A DNA stretch of 64,000 nt, taken from NCBI RefSeq assembly GCF_035582795.1, contig NC_134373.1:43631173-43695172 (forward strand). The letters run 5' to 3'. The DNA is from Mycteria americana. Lineage: Eukaryota; Chordata; Aves; Ciconiiformes; Ciconiidae. The stretch's first letter is position 1, and each line of letters opens with the position of its first letter. The translations under genes were made by a program, and so were the position numbers. This document shows, piece by piece, positions 1-12,200 of the stretch. The notes beneath the pieces were generated by a model. The model did not search any database, was not told the DNA's origin, and worked only from the letters and a program-made list of their open reading frames with translations.

Positions 1-685
1 AATAACAACCATACTGCTTTGAGGTTTCTTTCACATTAAGCTACATTTAATATTCATTTCACATTTTTTTTCTATTAATTAAAAGTAAACCGTGTATTGT
101 ATGGTACATTATCCCTCTAACAGCCCCATGTGGAGATCATGAAGTGGAAGACTAATGGTGTAGACTTTAGCATTTAGTTTTAACCAGAATAATTTACATA
201 TCTGTGAGAAGAGTCCGAGGCATGTGTAAATAAGCAGAACTCTAAGATATCAAGACCCTTGCTTAGTTTACTATGGACTGGAGAGCCATGGGCTGTGTAT
301 TTATTCCATCAGTCAGCTAATTTAATGAGACTTTATACAGCATCTATTTCTGCAGAAGACACAAAACTTATTATTAAGGAGAGGCATGTGGCAGTAAGAA
401 AAATGTGTTTGTTTGCTTTTTTATTCTATTACCCCCAAGTAGCAAAGGTGATTCTATTCACTGTTCATTAAAGTTTACCTTTATAATTTATCAAAGGAGA
501 CCGATATCAACAGCTTTATGCTGAGATTTCAAAATTCAAGACTGATTAAAATTTAATGTAAAAGGCCACAGATTTGGGGTGGGTTTCCAAGAAAAATAGC
601 TTCCCAACTTGAGAGTATAGATTTCATTAATGTGCATCTCTATTAGAAGGCACTATAAAGCACATTAGAGGTACGGCCCGAGCAC
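1..685. other. AT-rich unique DNA, no gene seen
   Basis: This stretch is AT-rich with ordinary sequence complexity. I see no repeat family, splice-bounded exon or RNA gene. A 70-codon open frame at 259-471 has no recognisable domain and looks like chance. Confidence 0.6.
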
Positions 686-689
686 TGAA

Positions 690-910
690 ATGGCATTTGC
701 ACTTCGAAAATCTGCACGGGTCTTTTAGCGTCAGTGTCAAGAAAAAGCGAGTTCTGTTGGAACGCTGGGAGAGCGGCAGCGGGTGAGCTCTGCCTTCGGC
801 ACAGAGCCGTCCCCGTCCCTGCCGCAGCCGCCCCGCGCCACTGCGCGAACGCCAGCAGACGGGCGAGAGGACCGGCTACTCTGGAGCTACCGCGTGTTCC
901 CTTCAGCAAA
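690..910. other. CpG-rich patch
   Basis: GC content rises sharply over about 200 bases, with many CpG dinucleotides (around 745-890), between AT-rich flanks. Short open frames run on both strands, as expected when few stop codons occur in GC-rich DNA. It is too short for a typical promoter CpG island. No TATA box, start codon context or splice donor stands out. It may be a small unmethylated regulatory patch or simply a GC-rich island in a gene desert. Confidence 0.4.
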
Positions 911-939
911 CTCTGGAAAAGCAGGAATGGCAAAGAATA

Positions 940-1775
940 AACTTTAAAAATTTGCGTGAATTTTGATTGGACTAATCATACTTCAGGGAAAACCAAAAAA
1001 ACCAGGAAAACACCAAATTCACAGATCTGGCTAAATCTGAAGAACAGCTTCTACTGTGAAAACTAAAAAAATCCAGTCTTTTCTACAGGTATTTCAAAGC
1101 TAGACAATGCAGGTTTTATCTTGAAACGGTGCTTTCCTTCCCAATTTGCTTATTCATCTAGTCTCCAAAATCTTATAAAAATGGAACAAGAAGGGTTTTC
1201 ATTCAAATGATACAACTGAAATGATTCCTTTTCTCTTTTAAATTTGGTCGGTGAATTCAGAAATCAGTCACGGACATCACTCTCCTACGTCTTCCACCAG
1301 CTGGAGAGTCATACCAGCATTCCTGCCACATTTGCCGTGCAGACTACTCTCCAGATTTCACGTGGAAGAACTATAACAAATCCCACCCCAGATTATTTAG
1401 AATAGGGTTTGGAGGGGTTTGTCACTGCTGGTTAAGACCAGCAACATATGCACAACTATGGGCAGGGATTAGAACAACACAAATACATGTTCCAAATTGA
1501 TTTGCTTTCACTTTTTTCTTCTTACTGGTAAAGTATTTTTTGAAAATTAATAAAAACAAGTTTAAAACCAGAGGAAATTGAGAGGAAAAAGAGCTGCCTT
1601 TTAGTAACTGAAAACTCCTGCCACCTGAAATGTGGTTGATTTTTCTGAATGCAAATTTCAGAAAAGCTGAAGTTGTACAAACCTCCAAGAACGTAAAAGC
1701 AGTCTCTGCTTCCCAAGAAAACCGGACAAAGAGTGAAAAGTCCATCTGCAGTCAGGTCATAAATTCTCCTTTCCC
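940..1775. other. Unique DNA, no gene seen
   Basis: Mixed AT-rich sequence without a recognised repeat. Open frames on the minus strand (1422-1745 and the left part of 1522-2202) do not resemble any family known to me. Confidence 0.55.
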
Positions 1776-1779
1776 GACC

Positions 1780-2285
1780 CTGTTGGTCACCGCACAGCAT
1801 CCGCTCTCCTCCTTTCCGCTGAGCCCAGCGCGACAGCCTGGCAAGGCTCTCCCGCCTGCAGCGAACACCTAATACAGCAGTCGTCCGATGGGACTCTATA
1901 TGATTCGCTACAGTGACCTTTTTTGTTCTGTCCCCCCCATGACGCCCGTGGCTCCTTGCCTTTCCCGGCAGAGGTGTGCAGAGGGAGACCTGGCTGCAGC
2001 CCGCTCCCCTCCCGGGGATCCCGTGGGGCGAGCGGGAGGTGCGGGAGGTGCAGAGGGAATCGGCAAAGACGAACCTGCCGTGGTGGGCTGCCCTCGAATG
2101 CGTCGCCGCGCCTGGTCCCCGGCCGCGGGAGGTGCAGGTGAGGAGACCCCTCCACCTCCAGAGCCGGGGCATCTGCTCCCGAGAACGGGCAGAGCTCATC
2201 ACAGGGAGCCAGCGCGGCGCTTTGGCTGAGCGCTGTGGGAGACGCTCCTGGCAGCCAGCCGCCAGCGACCAGCTTTGGTAACTCT
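1780..2285. promoter_or_regulatory. CpG-island-like segment
   Basis: About 500 bases of high GC and frequent CpG (densest 1965-2270), with sharp AT-rich borders. Overlapping open frames exist on both strands at once (1888-2229 plus, 1787-2290 minus, 1522-2202 minus). This is the usual signature of low stop-codon density in CpG-rich DNA rather than of coding. Size and composition fit a small CpG island, for example an orphan island marking an enhancer or non-coding promoter. No transcript structure can be tied to it from sequence alone. Confidence 0.4.
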
Positions 2286-2289
2286 ACCA

Positions 2290-3265
2290 CAAAAAATTGG
2301 CGTTAATCGTAACAACTTGGAAGAAACATTTAGTGAGAAACACGCCCCTCTTAAATCCTTGTAAGCCTTTCCGCAGGCTGACTTTGCATGGCAATGCCTT
2401 CCACAAACAGATTCGCCAAAGCAGCACCTTTTCTGAAGGTTTGAGCACCATTTTTACCCGTCGTTATTCTCATTTTGCTCTTGCGCAAAAGGAAAGGGAA
2501 CGGAGGTTCCAAGCCCGTCTCTGCTACGTGATTATTCCCATGAATCTCATTAGAATAATAAAAATATGGCCTACTTATGGCTTCAATTAAATGTTTCCTA
2601 AGTGAGAAATAATTAAAGATTGCAGGATCTGGTCTATGACTAAACTAAAGAAGCACATCCTGGTCTCCCTGTTGACAGAAGAAGTCCGGTGATCAGACCA
2701 GGGCTGCGCAAGGGCACCTGGCAGACGGAGCCCAGCCCGGTCTCCTGCGCTAGAGCAGGGTCCTCCGGGGCCCCATCAGCTCTTTCCTCTCTTGTAGTCC
2801 TGAATTGAACCATAAGATGTTTTCTTCACAGGTACTGTAACGACAGACTTCAAAATGACTAAAGCAGATTCTAAAAAAATACATACCTGCAGAGAAAAGT
2901 ATGTGTATCGAAATGTTTACTGCAGCTTCATTATAGTTACACTTGATCGATTTGCAGCATTGTACGCAACAGTCAATTCCTTCCGGACTAAGAGTTTACG
3001 ATCCAAATAAGATGGGCAAATTAAAAAAAAACCCCTAGACTAGATGAAATAATTTTTTTAAAGAGGAAAGGGTATTCAGATGAAAAGGAAGTAAACAAGT
3101 AATTGAAAAATATTAAGTACTAAGTAGTTTTAACTACTAGTAGTTTGAATCAAACGAATGACACAAGTAACCATTTGAGTAAGAATTGTGGTTGGTTTCT
3201 GGTATTTTTTACTGGGATTTTGCTTTTGGGAGATAACAGGATGCTGGAATAGCAGACCCTGTCTT
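2290..3265. other. Unique DNA, no gene seen
   Basis: AT-rich sequence. A small palindrome lies at 3123-3138 (arms AGTAGTT and AACTACT, 2-nt loop). No repeat family or exon was recognised. Confidence 0.5.
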
Positions 3266-3269
3266 TCTG

Positions 3270-4000
3270 TGTGTTTGCAAAAGCTTTATGAGCATGCTTT
3301 TTCAGTTTCAGATTTTTAAGCAATTAGTTTGCAGATGTCACTAAATAAATGGCATTCATTCCTTAAGCAGGAACCATACCTGTTAACCATCTCAGCATAT
3401 TCTAGCTTTAAAGCTGAGCTTGATGTGCACAGCATGCGCAAAAACTGTACTCACAGTTCAAATGAGCTGGATTACAGACCATGACCACTGAGACCCTCAC
3501 ATGACAAAGCCTTTGTGTAATTAATATGCAGGGTAAAATGCTCCCTGGACGGCTGCTAAAGCGATTTAAATCATGCACATAAAAAATGTAATCACAAATT
3601 TAGCATGGTGGACATTGTAGTCACACTGTGCTTGATTGCATAGAAGGTTCCAAGTGTGTTTTAAATGTCCTTTAAGATTGAGATTAGGACTTGTACTTAC
3701 AAGATGCATATTAATCTAAAACTCAACATTTTTCAGTGTGGGATCACAGTAGGAGAACATTATGGGCAATAGAGGTTCATTCTAATCCCAGTAGGTAATT
3801 ACACTTTGAAATAATATTCTTTAATTAAATCTTGTTTGCAGTTGATTGATTTAAACACTAAATCTAAAAACCTAAATTTGAGTTTTTATCAATTTTTGAT
3901 GCTTATTGCACAGAACTTGGGCTTTAATTGATGTTTCTGAAGTTTTTAAAGCTCTTGTCCACCATATCCTAGCTGAATTTATTGTAATTACCAACATCAT
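3270..4000. promoter_or_regulatory. Candidate conserved non-coding element
   Basis: About 700 bases of AT-rich, high-complexity sequence, free of recognisable repeats, with many homeodomain-type words. TGATTGATTT lies near 3843 (PBX/HOX-like), TTTAATTGATG near 3923, TAATTAATATGCA near 3519, and repeated ATTAAT/TAATTA cores occur. All frames contain stops, so it is not coding. This composition is typical of deeply conserved developmental enhancers in vertebrate gene deserts. Conservation is inferred from texture, not measured. Confidence 0.35.
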
Positions 4001-4199
4001 TCTTTTGCACCGTAGACAACTTCCACTAGCAGCATGATAATTTTAAGTACTTTTAAACCGTAAAATGCATGATACATATTTGCTATGTAAGAAGGCCAAT
4101 GTTTTGCTGAGGTTCTTTCGTAGAGCATCCTGTTTACACCACACAAGCTGTTTTCAAAGCTTTGGAGAAGGGACCCTGCTTTCTGCACACCCGTCATTT

Positions 4200-4460
4200 G
4201 CTGTACCGTAAAGGAACGCTGATGGCACGCCGGCAGCGGCACGGGGAGGGCCTCGGCACTACGGGGGTTAAATTTTAGGGGCAACGTCTATGCGCCTCAG
4301 ACGCGAGGCCTGGCCACCCCGGCCACAAACGCGTTTGTTCTCCGCTCCAAGCCCTCTCTCGCTGGGGACATGGTGCATCTCTCGCTGGGGACATGGTGCT
4401 TCTGGAGAGGACGGGGCTCCTGCCACCGGCGCCAAGGGTTTGAACCTGGAGACAGTGCAA
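4200..4460. other. CpG-rich patch
   Basis: A GC- and CpG-rich block of about 250 bases that contains a 23-bp tandem duplication. No gene was recognised in it. Confidence 0.4.
4355..4400. repeat. 23-bp tandem duplication (2 copies)
   Basis: Two adjacent 23-base units (4355-4377 and 4378-4400) share the core CGCTGGGGACATGGTGC and differ at the last base only. This looks like a recent slippage or duplication event, and it may vary in copy number between individuals. Confidence 0.9.
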
Positions 4461-5214
4461 ACATGATTTATCTATTCAGACTTTTTCCTAAGTGATCGGG
4501 CAAGCAGAAAGGGTACTGATACCCTGTTCAGGTGGGAGTTTATTTAATTGACTGTTTACAACACACGGTATACATGTTTCACTGGGTTTTTGTGCAGGGT
4601 AACGTCCATCACGGCAAATACGGCATACTGAACTGCACGGTGTGCCATTGTGTGTAACGCATCTTATTAACGTAATGATTTTAAAGAAGTATAAGAGCAC
4701 CGGGCCAACCTTTCGCTGTGCTGCTACAGTCACAGTAAACATACCTAAAGGCTAATTAAAGCAATACGCAAATGCTCACTGCTTAACAAGAAATGGTAGC
4801 TCCCGTGCGGTTCCCCTGCCCAGGGCAGGGCGCGGGAGCCCAGCGCTTTTGGCACGCCACCACCAGTTTTGGGGCATCTCTGCAAGCCCCACGCAGAAAT
4901 GGAATCCCAGAACTAGCTCATTTCAGATTTAACCATTAAGGCTTTGATGGCGGTTAGGAAGTCATATGATTAAATAATTAAATCAGAGAACAGCTTACCC
5001 ACTAGGAGACGTGCGGCGGTGGTTGGACTTGACGATGCCGCTGCGGCAGCTATCGCACACCTTGCTCGGGAAAGGCGGGGGGTGAAGCCGGCCCGTTGGC
5101 CACCTCCCAGCCTGTGCTGAGGACCCGAATTTCGTTCGGGATGTTTCATCCCCTGAGAGCGTCTGCAACGAGCTGGGACTTCTCCCCAGCCTGAGGCCAG
5201 CAAGGCAGGGCTCT
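4461..5214. other. Unique DNA, no gene seen
   Basis: Mixed composition, with a GC-rich part at 5010-5210 directly beside the CR1 insertion. No exon or repeat family was recognised. Confidence 0.5.
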
Positions 5215-5546
5215 CACAGAATCACAGAATCACAGAATCGTATAGGTTGGAAAAGACCTTTAAGATCATCGAGTCCAACCATAAACCTAACACTGCCAAG
5301 CCCACCACTACACCATGTCTCTAAGCACCTCATCCAAACGTCCTTTAAATACCTCCAGGGATGGGGACTCAACCACTTCCCTGGGCAGCCTGTTCCAATG
5401 CTTGATAACCCTCTCGGTGAAGAAAAATTTCCTAATATCCAGTCTAAACCTCCCCTGGCGCAACTTGAGGCCATTTCCTCTCGTCCTATCACTTGTTACC
5501 TGGGAGAAGAGACCGACCCCACCTCTCTACAGCCTCCTTTCAGGTA
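5215..5546 (-). mobile_element. CR1 LINE 3' fragment
   Basis: This is a 5'-truncated CR1 non-LTR retrotransposon on the minus strand. Its 3' end is at 5215, where the plus strand shows stacked CACAGAAT units (complement of the ATTCTGTG terminal repeat that CR1 reverse transcriptase recognises). The next bases encode the conserved tail around GGTTGGAAAAGACCTTTAAG. It covers the last part of ORF2 and the 3' UTR. Homology to the plus-strand copy at 20852-21312 stops abruptly near 5546, which marks the truncation point. Open frames at 5214-5492 and 5315-5752 are CR1 remnants or antisense readings, not genes. It is an immobile copy and probably belongs to one of the younger avian CR1 subfamilies. 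Confidence 0.95.
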
Positions 5547-5800
5547 CAACCCCCTCCTCTCGATGGGGTGTAGCAAGGAGCACAGCACAGGGGGGAAGGG
5601 TCGGCCTTAATCTCCCTCCCACCTCCCAAGTTTCGTTGCTTAAACTGGACTCCACGCGTCCAGCCTTTGGCACGCTGCCTCGTGTCACCCGGGCTGAGAG
5701 CAGGAAGGCGGGTACCCCGGCACGGACGGACCCCGCGTTCGGAGCGAAATGAAGACAGAGAAGACGCAGTGCTGCAACCTGGGGGATGCGCGGGACCAAG
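5547..5800. other. GC-moderate unique DNA
   Basis: Moderately GC-rich flank of the CR1 copy. The overlapping open frames here (5527-5799 minus and the 3' part of 5315-5752 plus) have no recognisable domain. Confidence 0.5.
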
Positions 5801-6725
5801 CGTGCGCCTATCGTGGCAAATTACACACGTGAAACTTTAAATACACCTCTACAGGGCTGACCTTTTTCGGCCTGTGAAATTCCGCATCCAGAACTTCAGG
5901 AATAAGTCAGTTGTGCTGAGAAATGAACTTTAGAAATACACTGTTTTACTACAGTCTTCCTTCCAGTCCCACCCGGGCTAGGAGAAATGGGCTTGAATTC
6001 AAATTTCACTCTGCTACATAATGATATCATGTACATGTCTTACAGTAAATTAAATTCATGATACCATATATTTAATAACAGAAAATTCACATCTTACTGC
6101 GGCTGCATTTGTCATATCTGAGAAAAAACAAGCTACTGTATGGAATGTTTTATTAAGATGACTTCACTGTTGTGAGAAATGATTAAGTCACTATAAGAGC
6201 AAAGTAAGACCACAGGACCTCATTCATTGTAACACTAATATTAATCACACAAATAATATAAGTGTCTTACAGTAATCCACATTCCCTTAAAATATATATT
6301 ATACATCCTGAGGGCAACCAGTAACACAACTGACTTGGAATAAATCCCTCAAGCCATAGTGGCCAGAAGAAAACCATTTATATTCTGACAGATTAATGTA
6401 TATTTTGTTATGCGTAACAAATGAAAATATTTACAATACTATCAAAGAGAGCTAAAGAAAAATTAAGTCTCACTAATCAACACATTTCAAGCATGAATTT
6501 AAATTCTTACAATGTCCTCAAAAAATTAGCATAAAGTAAACAAGCATGTTTCTATCAGTTTAGCTGTGGTTACTCATCATCGTTATATTTAATCTTAACA
6601 TTTTTACATAAATTAAATATTTCCGATGGCATAAGGTGAAAAAATGAAGAAACTTCAGGTGCTTGATGAATTTGTTAACAATGAAATGATTCAAAAATGA
6701 GTTAATTCTCTCTAAATAATATTCT
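5801..6725. promoter_or_regulatory. AT-rich enhancer-like block
   Basis: About 900 bases of AT-rich, repeat-free sequence with many TTAAT, ATTAAT and TGATTAAG words (for example 6150-6260) and stops in all frames. The texture resembles conserved non-coding DNA. Conservation could not be measured, so this is a weak call. Confidence 0.25.
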
Positions 6726-7620
6726 TTGCTGACATTACTATAATAGGGGAAAACAAGAACACATAGAAGAAAAAAACTATGTAAATGACAGCCTGAAAGG
6801 CACTCGATACAAGTGGAGAACTGCGCCTGTAACGTGACGGCAGCAGGTCTCCTGCTCCCTTGGTCCGCAGTGCAGCAGAGGGTCTGTACGTGGACCCGGG
6901 CACGCGTTCCCTAATCTCAGCGCTACCCGCCCGGGTGCGTGAGCCCGGAGGGACAGGGCAACGCATGCTAAGGCACTCACCGTTTGCAAGCACGGACCAA
7001 GTGCAAAAAACGGGAAAAATAAGCTGATGTTGTTTTGAACAGAACAGCGAGTTCTACCTGGAGGTCAGCTGGCGATTAATCAGTACACCAGTCAACATAC
7101 TTACTACAATGGATTGAGCGTAATAAGTTCTTTGTACCTGGTTCTTCACCTTTTGCACACACACAAAAATTCGCTTCCTACGCCCAAGCAGCACGAGCCG
7201 CCCTTGAGACTGGTCATTCGTGCGCCGTCCTTGGCCCACGCAGCCCCTCCTCGTGCCAGGTTGCCCGCTCACACCGCCTGTGCAAATCACAGCGGACACC
7301 AGCACGCGCCCGGTCTTCACAGACGCGTTGCCTTGGGGTGGATTCCGACGGTCAGGAAAAATACGCCCATCTCTAGCTGCTGGGTGCCGGGGTTGTAGGG
7401 AGCTGCCGCCCTGGGACGGGCGTGGCTCAGGGCGAGACCCATCACCACCTCCATCCCTCAGCGGCGGCTGCCCAACTGCAGGCAGGTCCAGCCCAGAAAC
7501 GAAGGGGTCACCTCTCATCAGCAGAAGAATCAAGGACACACCGACGTGCAGACAAAGTAAAACTTCATTCCTTCAGTAAGCTGGGAGGATCTCCGACGTC
7601 TTAAAGACAAGCCCTAAGCA
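6726..7620. other. Mixed DNA with two CpG-rich patches
   Basis: GC- and CpG-rich patches lie at about 6830-6980 and 7190-7520, separated by AT-rich DNA. Overlapping frames on both strands (7054-7539 minus, 7220-7579 plus) reflect base composition. No repeat family or exon was recognised. Confidence 0.45.
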
Positions 7621-10500
7621 CCAGGGTATGTAAGAGTTTCTAAAGTGGTTTTTTTTGAATTGTTAATAATGACCTCGCAGTCTTCTCTCCTGAGCAGGTA
7701 TCTCCTGGGCTGGAATCACCGTACACTGCTCCTCTAGCTTTTCACACCTTATGGTCTCTCACGTAGCCTTGCCATAAACTCCGCTCTTTGCATGAGGAGT
7801 ACTACTCCTTGTATCCAAGAGAGGAGAAAACATTACCACTTCTAACATGACTAAAAATTGACTGTCCTTCTACTTAACCTATTCATCCCCATCTCGTCCT
7901 CCTATTATTTCCAAGCAATTTTGCGAGATGACTATTATGCAAATGCTACAATAAAAATCTTATTTTCTGCTTCCTTTTCAGAGCCCTGTTCTATTTACCT
8001 CCATTCACTCTCTCTGATGGACTTCTCAGACAAAAAGGAGAGAATAAATGTGTTCATTATTGACCCCAGTCTGAGGAAGCTCAGCATGAGGTCAACTACT
8101 GCAACAGAGATTTACAAAATCCCTTCCCACCCAATTTCCCCCTCGCAGTGCCAGTATGACTCCTAACGCTCCACGACTTAGGGCACGCTCAGCTTCCTTA
8201 AAAAGTTCTGCCGTTCTCACTGGGACTCCCACGTTGCTGTTTCTTACTGTCCTCTGCCACACGAGCTCTCCTAAACCTTGCGCAAGTAAAACTGGTGCAA
8301 AACACAGGCTTTCTGCTCGTATACTGGAGCTACTGCCCAAGACCAGTTCACCATGTGAAGAATATTGCCCCCGTAACGCTGCAGACAGTTTGAATTGTTT
8401 TTCAGGAAATTTTTGAGAATCTTTTCATTGATATCCAATATGCAAATCTATACAGAAATATCTGCTATTCAAGAATGTCTTCCCATGTTGCAGAGATTGC
8501 TCTGTCTATGGAAAATGCAAAAATATCAGACTGAACAGTCACACTCCAAGTTCTACCTGTACTCCAGCCAAATGATAATTACAACTAATTATTATAGCTT
8601 AAGATGCATTAATTAATGTAAATGAATGCATTAGCTGGTTTTAAAATGAAGTTTATTTAAACTTCTACCAAGCATAAAGAACATTTTTACTATAGCTCAT
8701 CATTTTGAAGCATGCAGCATGGACTCAGGTCTCTGTTCTCTGCAGGTGGAGCAGGACCAGAACCTTCTCCACTTCTCCCTGGGAACACAAAGAATGACTC
8801 CATTTCATTTGCACTGCCTGCTCTTCTCACTTACATCGGCTTTTGCATTACAGTAAAGACCCAAGGAACAAGTGCTGGAAGGGACCCCTGGGAGGATTTG
8901 GGTTGTTCTGTCTGTAAACGGCATGGGTGGCAGCAAGCAAGGATAAATTTGTGTGAGAAACCGAGATCTATAAACACGAGAGACACGAAGGCTCAGCGAA
9001 AGTTTGAGAACAAATGCTATAAAGAATTTTTATATACTATAAACACTGCATGACTATGTTCCCTTAAAAAAAGATTTTTAAGTTGTCCAAACTTGCAACT
9101 GCCCTGAGCCCTCTGTTCCAGAAAGATTAAACACAGCAGCAGATGATAACCTGGGCAGAACTATTTGAACAATGCATGGGATTTATGATTTCAAAAGTGC
9201 CCCTGCACTTCCCCTGAAACCGGCCACGGGCTGGGGAGGTTGCCTGTTGCCGGCAAGCTCCCCCCGTGCGAGCTGTACAACCGGCCGGTGCAACCACAGT
9301 TTCTATAAGATAAACGGAGGCAGCTTCAAACCGCAGTTCTGCTCACTTTGTGTCTCTCGGATGAGGAAAAACCAAAACCGTCACGCTCACCAGTACAACG
9401 TCTCAAGGCAAATTATCAGCGATAGCAGCTTCATCAGTGACTCCCTTCTCTTCATCAGAAGCTCAGGGATTCCCGTCACCTATAAAGCTGAAGCCTGCTA
9501 GCCCCACGGAGCGCTGCAGGAGCTGCTCTCTGGACATCTGGGCCAGAAGCGCTAGCCCATGACTCTGGGCGGAGGAAATGGTTAGCTACACTGAGCAAAG
9601 CATCTTCACCAGTGCAATTCTCATACATAGAGCAAGCTACGGCACCTTCTTCTAAGGTGTTTTAACAGGCAGACAGGTAGTTGAGGTTGGACTGGCAGTG
9701 CGACCCAGAACGGTGAAGCTGAAGTTAGCTGTTGTCTGAGACCCCCCCAAAGTCCTCTGGCAAAGCCAGTTCCTTACCAGGGCTGTAAACATTGTTTATG
9801 CCCGCAGAAAAAAAAAAATAAATAAAGGAGGGGGCAGAAATGAAGACCCATCACTCCCCGTGCTGTCACAGCCCGGAGCAGATCAGGCGAGTCGGTACAG
9901 CGTGGTACGTGGTGCACAGAGCAGCAGCTCCAGGCCTTTGCCCTGTCCTCTTGCCTCTGCAGTCCCTCAGCTGGGGCTTTGAAGCTACGTTTTCAAAAAG
10001 TTACTGAAATCGCCCCAGAAAGCAAAGCCAGGGCCGATCTTGCACACAAGCGTGTCTGCATAATGCCACTACCGACATAGACGTAAAAAGCGTGAACAGG
10101 TTATCCGCGATGCACTATGGCCGTGGAGAAGACACATTTTACCTTGCACCTCCATGACCTGTACCAGGAAAGCGGCAGAAGCAGGGAAGTGAACCAGAAG
10201 TTGCTTTTCAGGCCCAGAATTTGCTTTTCCTGACTGCGAGCAGAAGTGGAAGCCAAGACTCACACCTACACCAGCTCCGGCCCTAAAACACTTTGTGGGG
10301 AGAGTCCTGACCTGTTCTGCTCAAACAGGCTCTGTCCTCCTTGGTGACTCCCAGTTTATACGAGTGGACTGGTAACTGTTTACAAATCCAGCCCCGCTTC
10401 ACAGCCGCAGCTTGGCGTGAGCTTCTGCTCGCGGAGCACCTGTGTGTTCAGCAAGGCAACGCACCGTGCTTTTCTCTGTCTCGCTGAGGTTTCCTGGGCA
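7621..10500. other. Unique DNA, no gene seen
   Basis: About 2.9 kb of mixed sequence. Short open frames (7858-8166, 8712-9053, 9172-9501, all plus) show no signal peptide, domain or codon pattern that I recognise, and none is bounded by convincing splice sites. An A-rich tract lies near 9810-9826. Confidence 0.5.
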
Positions 10501-10531
10501 GCATGATGCTGAGTAGTGGTTCTCCTTTAAA

Positions 10532-10546
10532 TTTTTTTTTTTTTTT
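10532..10546. repeat. Poly(T) tract, 15 nt
   Basis: Uninterrupted run of 15 T. It may be prone to length variation or sequencing error. There is no retroposed body beside it. Confidence 0.9.
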
Positions 10547-10639
10547 GGTAGGGTTGTTTTTATTTGCAACCTGGAGCTGACGGTTCCCGTGCAAAGAATT
10601 TAAGACCGTTGATCATAAACTTGCTCTTTTTCCTTTACA

Positions 10640-11085
10640 TTTGCACTTCTGCAGCTTCCTTTCCCCCCCTCGGGAGCAGCTCGTAGGCTTCCCCCAGGCC
10701 CGTGAACGCGGACGCCAAAGACCTCCGAAGCCGAGGAAGAAGCACAGGAGTGGAAATCCCGGTTCCGCTTCTCCAGGCTCCTTGCCCTGGTTGATTCTTC
10801 TGGCCCCTCTCCCTCACGCCTCCGCCTGCAAAGGGGACGGATGGTAGCCACCCGTTTCCAAGCAGCCTTGCAGAGCGGTGCACCCCTGCTAAGGCTCTCC
10901 AGCATCACCTGCCTCCAGGTGCGGGCTACGGCCCCGAGCCTTGCCCTCCTCTCTGCCGCTCAGCTCGCCGCACCCAAGAGGTGCAGTGGAAGCCGAGACG
11001 TGCGGTTGCCTCGGATGACATCAAACCAGGGTCTCAAAAGGAAAGTCGCGGGCAGGCGCGGAAGGCTAACCGCTGCGTTTTCAAT
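10640..11085. other. GC-rich, CpG-containing patch
   Basis: About 440 bases of raised GC with opposing open frames (10600-10908 minus, 10841-11164 plus). The composition explains the frames. No product was recognised. Confidence 0.45.
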
Positions 11086-11139
11086 TAGGCAATGTTTTAG
11101 GGATACAGAATGGCACATTCCTTTTCTACACGTTCCCTG

Positions 11140-12200
11140 CACTTCCAGAGCAACCCATTATTAAGCTATTAATCACCTCTCTCAATTAATTGCTCCAAAA
11201 TGACCCAGGCTTTAGTAGTTGTGTTGCAATTGAAAAGCTCACTTATTTTTGGAAAGGTAAAGTTACAGGCAGTAGTAATTTGAGACAGCCAAGCTATTAG
11301 CCACTGTTTAGAATCTCAATTACTCTAAAGAAGGATAATTACAAATAAAACAAACTTGTGATCCCACATCAGCAAGAACAGTTCTTTCCTGCTTTATGGA
11401 ATATACAAGCAGTTTTTCATCCACTGGATTTAATTTCCACATGAAAAATTGACCTTAACAGTATGAAGTATGGCTACAAGTAAAAACTGTGTTTTCATTG
11501 AAGAGAATAAATGCATTTCCTGAACACTGGCTGTTAAAGCTAATTGATTTATTGGCTCTCTATATAGTGTACTATTGTCTTTGCACTCATGGGACAAGGA
11601 AGCTCTTGAGAACAGAACTAAATTCTGCCACAGCAGCGTGACAGCTGAAGAGGGCTTTTTTTTTAATATAATGTGCAAGTTTCTCGGAGCTGGAAGAAAT
11701 CTTTCTAGGATTGGTGGAAACTAACTGGACTGTTAGCTTACTGGATATTTTTTTTTAATCCCACAATATTATTGGGAAGTTAACAGCACTGGCAGCAGGT
11801 TACTTTCTTTTAACCGGATTGCTTTCACTGTAAAACATTTATGTTCAAGCAAATGTAAAATACTAGTCAGAAGAAGAGAAATAGGAAATTCCCTTTTTTT
11901 TTTTACTTTACAGACACTAGTCAAAAAATCAGTAGGAAATAAAGGCTATGCAAAAATATTTCTCCCTGATAATGAAAACAATTTTAAAATTCATGAAATA
12001 GCCAAATATTTGTTATTATCTCTTGCTTTTAGGTTTTATGTAAATTAGTGCCTATAAGATGAAAGAAAGTGCTTGGTAGCAGGTGGAAGCAAACTCACAT
12101 AATCATACCAATAAAAAAGCCCTGAGGAAAAACAAAATAAAATGAAAAATCAATACAGGATGTTGTTCTCCAGATATACTATTAAAATGTAGTATTCCAG
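11140..12200. promoter_or_regulatory. AT-rich enhancer-like block
   Basis: A kilobase of AT-rich unique sequence with clustered homeodomain-like words, such as CAATTAATTGC near 11184 and TTAAGCTATTAATC near 11161. It also has a pyrimidine tract followed by TTTACAG at about 11889-11912 that resembles a splice acceptor. There are no repeats, and stops occur in every frame. It is consistent with a conserved non-coding element. Conservation was not tested. Confidence 0.3.

Noticed and set aside
1522..2290. Minus-strand frames of 226 and 167 codons
   Set aside because: They lie mostly in a CpG-rich segment where both strands are open in several frames. No domain and no splice structure.
5315..5752. 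Plus-strand frame beginning [17 protein letters not shown]
   Set aside because: Antisense reading of a CR1 3' end. An almost identical reading occurs in the other CR1 copy (minus 20970-21218).
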